Shown here: piece by piece, positions 58,990 to 64,000 of the stretch
Layout: the number at the start of each line of letters is the position of its first letter
Numbering within the stretch: position 1 is the first letter of the stretch
Assembly (NCBI GenBank): GCA_040954595.2
Contig: CM082593.2
Location: forward strand, 8,308,001-8,372,000
Length of the DNA: 64,000 bases
Direction: 5' to 3'
From: Balanoglossus misakiensis
Taxonomy: Eukaryota > Hemichordata
Notes under the pieces: generated by a model
What the model was told of the DNA's origin: nothing
The model's database searches: none
What the model saw: only the letters and a program-made list of their open reading frames with translations
Position numbers and translations under genes: made by a program

Positions 58990-60043
58990 TCAATCTGATT
59001 AAAATCAGATGTAGTGTTGGGCACCATCTTTACCTTTGCTGATTCTTGGCTGTTCATTATTGTACAGTACTCAATAATATCATCTGTACATTTACATAAA
59101 TTATTATATTATGCTGGAGAGTAGCTGCAATGACTGCTAGGTTGATGATGTGCTCGCAGCCCTACGGAATGTTTATGGCAAAGTATTACAAAGCCTAAGG
59201 TTGACCATAAATGAGCAAGGTGATGAAGCAATTGCATGTGTAATGTGGTTATCCATGGACAACAATGTGAATAGATATAACTTAGCATGGTATATTAGCT
59301 GCAGTTCAGTAGCTCGATGTTTTTTCATGTTTGTGTGTTAGACTGCAAAACACACACCACAGTCGCTTGAAAACTCACAGTTTTACAAGCGACTCACTGT
59401 GAATAAAGTTCCGGCATAAAAAAATAATCATAGCAGCGTCTCCAAAGCTTGTTGCTACGTTACGTACGCTTCAGTTCAAGGGGCTAACCGCGCGCTAAAT
59501 AAACGGTGTAAGCAAAATTAAATTCAAAATGTGTAGTCAAGGCGCAAATTCTGCGGGATTTACCTTGATATCTGTCTAACTTTCAACTCTTCATTGTGGT
59601 AAATCGAAGTTTTTCTTGGTATGGTCAATCAATCCAGCAACCTGCGGGAGTCGCCATGTTGTTTTGATCCCAGAATGCACTTGAAACGACGTGGGGGAGC
59701 TCCTGGAGGCACGGATGCGAACTTCTGTATTCTGTCAACTTCTCTGCCATAACCTGCGTGTACACGATGCACATGTAGTCTATCATGGCTTTTTCGAGGC
59801 AAGGTCAGCAGTAGACTCTCTCACAGCCCCTCTCGCCGTCTATGCAGCCATCACACAACATCATCAGGTGCTTCTCCTGTTCTAGTCGATGGAGGGCGTG
59901 TCAGTGTGCAACACGTAAAGCCTTGTTGCGAACCGTGGGCTTTGAGAGAGTTGTAGCCGTGGAAACCAAGCTGAACCTTATGCGCATCACCATCTTTCTG
60001 TCCTTTCCAAAGATTCTTTGTAATGTAGTCTCTCCGCATGTGC

Positions 60044-60088
60044 AAAACAAACAAACAAACAAACAAACAAACAAACAAACAAACAAAC
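60044..60088 (+). repeat. (AAAC)n microsatellite
   Basis: About 11 units upstream of cyclin copy 1. The duplicated upstream region begins beyond it. Confidence 0.88.
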
Positions 60089-60136
60089 AGATAGAAACAA
60101 ATTCCCAAACAACATCCGACTTTGTAACAGAAACAA

Positions 60137-60668
60137 GAGATTAAAACCCAAAAAGAATACAGCTCGATAATGTGTATTTCGTTGCGTTTGTATAGACATA
60201 TTCCATTTAAGATGAAAGCTTTTGACGTCGGATGTCAAATCATTGCCGATTATCTCCATCGTGTAAAGGTTGGGACAGGAACGCTAAATTTTGGCATCAT
60301 TTCGAACATTCTCAGTGATAAGACTCTCTCCGCATGCGCACACAACAGAGAGTCCTCGAACTCTCGAAGAACTCAAAAGATCTCCGCGTGCTGTCGAACA
60401 TTTTGGCCTCGATCGGAAGAAAACAAATTCCTTCTTTATTTACTGGTTGTTTGAGATGCTCAACACAAACTCGAAGTCTGGACGAGGTTAGTCGTTGTGA
60501 CGTAAAGGAAGAATCCGTAACCATGGTACCGATCAAACTGTTTACGACAGCATTGACGGAGAACTACCATTGCTATCGCAAACTTCATTGCAATAACTGC
60601 TATTTTACCTACTTGGAAACTCTTTCAAGGCATATACTGACATATACTTTGAAGTGCTAGACACCGAG
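60137..60668 (+). repeat. Duplicated cyclin upstream region (matches 63297-63737)
   Basis: This stretch and 63297-63737 align along their length. Divergence is clearly higher in the distal part (before about 60290) than near the gene. Copy 2 lacks 84 bases present here (60576-60659). Both contain an NRF1-like CGCATGCGCA and a CRE-like TGACGTAA. Confidence 0.8.
60330..60341 (+). promoter_or_regulatory. NRF1-like site upstream of cyclin copy 1
   Basis: CCGCATGCGCA matches the NRF1 core and is kept in copy 2 near 63482-63493. About 170 bases further on, TGACGTAA (60496-60503 and its copy near 63650) resembles a CRE. Both could drive expression, but conservation here only reflects the recent duplication. 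Confidence 0.25.
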
Positions 60669-61757
60669 ATGGGAAAGCAACGAAGTAAAAGGTATGTACC
60701 CAATCCTTATCGTAGAAAATACCATCATTCTACCACTTCCCATGTTGACGACTTGACCGTGTTGAGAAAGTCTTTATCTGCGCCCGCTATTTTGAAATCT
60801 TCGGCTGTTTCGGTCACTTTTCCCAAACGATCTAAAATTTCCCTGACTAAATCTACTTCCTTCCCAATCATTCCATCTGTTGTTTCTGATAACCGATCAT
60901 GTATTCCCTCCAACGAGACTGTTCTTTCCACCACTAAAACCCCGATCGCCACTCAGAATTCTCTCCAAACTAAACCAAGCTCTCCACCTGGTCCCTCGAA
61001 TCCCGCTACTAAGCCATATATTTATGACCCGTTCATGGAGTATTTTAACGAATTCACATTTTGTATGGGTGAGAGAGAAATTCCTCCTTCCGACGCACTT
61101 GCTAACCAGAAACAACTCAGCATCGAACATCGATCCACCATGGTGGGATTTGTTACAAAGGTTTGCAGAGAGCTGGAATTTCCGGAAGAAGTCTTATTCA
61201 AAACTGTAGACTTCTTTGACAGATACCTCTTACTGGCGCCCACCGACCAAGTTTCACCAAATCTGCTGAAGAGCATCGCAGCAGTAACTTTAGCCACCGC
61301 CATTAAAGCCTGCGAGTTTGACTACTCTGGCTTCTTGAACGACATCGCTGCATTTTGTGATGGTGACGTCACCGTGGATGAGATGAAGATACTAGAATGG
61401 CATATTCTGACAACTTTGAAGTTTGATCTGAACAGACCCACTGCCTCCGACTTCTTACACCAAATCGTCTTGCCTGCTCAAGTCAGAGATGTGGAATCGG
61501 AAAGCCAACTCCACCTGACCGTCAAGATGGCCGAAGCTATACTGGTTCTGTGTTTGCAGTCTTACGAACTGAGTTGCTGTACACCTTCACTTCTGGCCAA
61601 GATAGCACTTGCCATTGCAAACGACAGAAACCAACTTCCATCGCACATGAAGTATCTACTGGACGATCATCTCATGGGACACCGAGCTCGGAAAGGACAG
61701 ATGACGCATTACAGAAGAAAGATGCAGTCATTTCTGGATGACTTTTATGCCACATAA
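60669..61757 (+). CDS. Divergent A/B-type cyclin, intronless, tandem copy 1
   Basis: Single-exon gene of 362 residues; AATAAA follows 61 bases after the stop. The ATG at 60669 is chosen because upstream in-frame sequence has no ATG and the second copy shares it. Residues 1-120 are Ser/Thr/Lys-rich with a minimal RxxL (RKSL, residues 33-36), a possible degradation motif. Residues about 125-255 are a cyclin N-box: PPSDAL, VGFVTKVCRELEF, VDFFDRYLLL, LEWHILTTLKFDLNRPTASDFL. A weaker C-box follows (LASHx-like helices, then a basic tail). The hydrophobic-patch motif MRAIL is replaced (HRSTM), and the CDK-contacting KYEE position reads EFDY, so ordinary CDK activation is doubtful. Cyclin family assignment is firm. 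A/B-type is likely from RPTASDFL. Lack of introns suggests a retrogene origin. Confidence 0.85.
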   Translation: MGKQRSKRYVPNPYRRKYHHSTTSHVDDLTVLRKSLSAPAILKSSAVSVTFPKRSKISLTKSTSFPIIPSVVSDNRSCIPSNETVLSTTKTPIATQNSLQTKPSSPPGPSNPATKPYIYDPFMEYFNEFTFCMGEREIPPSDALANQKQLSIEHRSTMVGFVTKVCRELEFPEEVLFKTVDFFDRYLLLAPTDQVSPNLLKSIAAVTLATAIKACEFDYSGFLNDIAAFCDGDVTVDEMKILEWHILTTLKFDLNRPTASDFLHQIVLPAQVRDVESESQLHLTVKMAEAILVLCLQSYELSCCTPSLLAKIALAIANDRNQLPSHMKYLLDDHLMGHRARKGQMTHYRRKMQSFLDDFYAT

Positions 61758-63737
61758 AAATGTTGTAAACAAACCTAAATTATAATATCGAAAACTATCT
61801 TCCCACCCTAATGCATTCAATAAAAGCCTCATGATATTCTCGAGAAATAATACGATTTAAAGCATAACGGATAAACAGTTTCAATCGAAATATATCTTTC
61901 ACCAGACTTTAGCTTTGATTCACTTTAACAGGTATGTATTTCCATGGCAACTGTGTTCATTTGGTAAACTGTACCTTACATATAATCTCCTTTCACATCA
62001 TCCTCACATGGTTGGGATATCTGAAAAAGTTACGTGTCACATTCATCAGAACTTCAATGGTAATTATTTAAAAATTGAAACTGCGCCCCTTTCTTTAAAA
62101 AAAACGCTAAGAACAAGTAGTAAAACCGGAAACGTATCTCCAAATGGCAAGAGATAGGCTGGCTTAGGTTCCCTCATATCAAGATTATATAAAAAGAAAT
62201 TGATTTGTCAGATAAACATTTTAATCGAGGACAAAATATGAAAAACTATTCATGAACAATTAACAGAAGTCCACTCTTAATGTGAAGGGCGGCCAACTGC
62301 AGTATAAAATTGTCTAGGTCTTAATAGAAATCCATGAATTCTGAAAACTTCTCTAATACGACATTTTGGTTATCGTAAAAAACTGTCATGAAACATTCCT
62401 AAAAAATTATTGCGCAAAATGATATTATCATAAACACCAAATTTCGATTGAATTAATTTCGGACCTGTTATTGGATTTGACCGTAGGCCTAATCAGCTGA
62501 CATTCAATCTTTTGTTGCCTGAACTCTTGAAAATGTGTAATTAAAGTTAATTATTACTTTTTAAAACCCTTCATATTACATTCATAACAACGGCAAAATG
62601 TGAGAAATGTGTAGCTAGGCAAGCATGATTTTGAGGTCAGTTAGTGGAATAGCATTTGTTTGATATCGACAGTAAATATGGGCAGATGCCTGTTTGTTCG
62701 AGTTCCACAAAACAACCCAACGTATTCCTCGACGAAATCAAAAATGGAAAATTTTCCCCCGTCTTCGAAAATATGTATTTTGATAAATAAAATTGTAAGA
62801 TATATCACAACTTCGACTCCGGATATTTTAAAATAATTTATTGATAGAATTAAGCGGACTTCATTCGACATACACACTTCACAACATTTTTGTACTCATA
62901 ATCAGCCTACAAAGGACGCAACAAAATCACTCCAACGTCCTTGCGTCCACTACGTATCAATGAATAATTTTATTTGATGACTGTACAGGAAACGTTGCAA
63001 TTGATACAACCCGACCGTGGTTTTCTTGGACAAATCGCACGATTCTTGACGATTCCATGAAACATCAGGAAGCTTACGCTCCGTCAAACACGTGTTTTTA
63101 ACATAATTAGTATTTTCCCCCGATTTTTCTCTCGAAAGCGTGCCCGTAACATAAATTGTGCACCAAACCAGTGTCATATACATAATTTTCAAAAAAGCTT
63201 AATATCATGTTCTTTTCCTTCATGGGTGCAAAAAAAAACACCACAAACAAATGCAAACACATTACCCACTACAACAACCTACTTTCGCATCAGAGAAGGG
63301 AAAGAAACCCGAAAAGAATACTGCTCGATGTGTGTAATTCTTTGCGTTTGTGTAGGCCTAGTCAGTTTCCATTAAGGATGTTAACAATTGACGTCGGATG
63401 TCAAATCATTGCCGATTATCTCTATCGTGGGAACGCTAAAATTGTGACATCATTTCGAACATTCTCTGTGATGGGACTCTCTCCGCATGCGCAAACAACA
63501 GAGAGTCCTGGAACTCTCGAAGAACTAAAACGATCTCCGCGTGCTGTCGAACATTTTGGCCTCGATCGGAAGAAAACAAATTCCTTCTTTATTTGCTGGT
63601 TGTTTGAGATGCTCAACACAAACTCGAAGTCTGGACGAGGTTAGTCGTTGTGACGTAAAGGAAGAATCCGTAACCATGGTACCGATCAAACTGTTTACGA
63701 CAGCATTGACGGAGAACTACCATTGCTAGACACCGAG
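61758..63737. other. Spacer between the tandem cyclins
   Basis: AT-rich, with the 3' UTR of copy 1 first and, from about 63297, a copy of the sequence that also lies upstream of copy 1. No other gene, element or RNA recognised. Confidence 0.55.
61819..61824 (+). terminator. Polyadenylation signal of cyclin copy 1
   Basis: AATAAA 61 bases after the cyclin stop codon, within a short AT-rich 3' UTR. Confidence 0.6.
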
Positions 63738-64000
63738 ATGGGAAAGCAACGAAGTAAAAGGTATGTACCTAATCCTTATCGTAGAAAATACCATCATTCT
63801 ACCACTTCCCATGTTGACGACTTGACCGTGTTGAGAAAGTCTTTATCTGCGCCCGCTATTTTGAAATCTTCGGCTGTTTCGGTCACTTTTCCCAAACGAT
63901 CAAAAATTTCCCTGACTAAATCTACTTCCTTCCCAATCATTCCATCTGTTGTTTCTGATAACCCATCATGTATTCCCTCCAACGAGACTGTTCTTTCCAC
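63738..64000 (+). CDS. Divergent A/B-type cyclin, tandem copy 2 (truncated by window edge)
   Basis: The first 87 codons and the sequence upstream repeat copy 1 almost exactly. In this overlap I count about three base differences, one of which changes Arg to Pro in the SDNxSCIPS segment. The reading frame is open to the window edge. Direction and spacing (about 3.07 kb from ATG to ATG) make this a head-to-tail tandem duplication that is recent or gene-converted. Whether the cyclin box is intact cannot be seen here. Confidence 0.8.
   Translation, partial: MGKQRSKRYVPNPYRRKYHHSTTSHVDDLTVLRKSLSAPAILKSSAVSVTFPKRSKISLTKSTSFPIIPSVVSDNPSCIPSNETVLS

Larger units (their letters stand above)
58738..60668. 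other. Divergent intergenic region, EF-hand/death gene to cyclin copy 1
   Basis: Contains a family B remnant (58908-58989) followed by a fragment of another inverted-repeat element, a small hairpin near 59345-59395, an (AAAC)n tract (60044-60088), and the upstream part of the cyclin tandem duplication from about 60137. No further gene recognised. Confidence 0.5.

Noticed and set aside
59851-60108. LFVCLFVC repeat protein on the minus strand
   Set aside because: Pure translation of the AAAC microsatellite.

Overview
This is animal (metazoan) genomic DNA. The genes are split by GT-AG introns, the intergenic space is AT-rich and full of short inverted-repeat transposons, and the protein families are metazoan. 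An invertebrate deuterostome (hemichordate, cephalochordate or echinoderm) is my best guess. That guess rests on gene content and the death-domain architecture, and the sequence does not prove a species.

Layout: (1) 1-22896, + strand: an annexin gene of the A7/A11/A13 type. It has a Pro/Gly/Tyr-rich N-terminus that begins before the window and a complete four-repeat core. A 12.7 kb intron holds a candidate internal TATA promoter with a short, myristoylation-type first exon, and a candidate alternative last exon encoding a Lys/Ser tail. (2) 24587-25269, - strand: a two-exon FAM241B-like small membrane protein. (3) 27096-30369, + strand: a DPY30-domain DYDC-like protein with a coiled coil and a very acidic tail. 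(4) 35311-39306, - strand: a four-exon sphingomyelin-synthase-family enzyme without a SAM domain. (5) 43270-44430: a decayed Penelope-like retroelement 3' end. (6) 45393-49619, + strand: a four-exon SLC16/MCT-type transporter. (7) 52924-58676, - strand: a seven-exon protein joining degenerate EF-hands, a Pro-rich linker and a C-terminal death domain, with an N-myristoylation motif. (8) 60669-61757 and 63738 to the edge, + strand: two nearly identical intronless divergent cyclins in tandem.

All exon chains were built by hand from splice sites and checked for phase. Every multi-exon gene closes in frame. The orthologous human families of genes 1-4 and 6 lie on chromosome 10, so the window looks like a piece of an ancient conserved linkage group rather than an operon or a pathway. 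I see no functional coupling between neighbours.

The non-coding part is dominated by short terminal-inverted-repeat elements. At least six sequence-unrelated families (A, B, C, E, F, H below) are bounded by TTAA, the target of piggyBac-type transposases. The most abundant (family A, about 350 bp, 11 copies) is almost one long palindrome. In three places two elements abut and share a single TTAA. A second class of 60-180 bp imperfect hairpins with unrelated arms is scattered through the window. The most novel items are the EF-hand/death-domain protein, the three-way isoform architecture of the annexin locus, the tandem cyclins and the TTAA element community.
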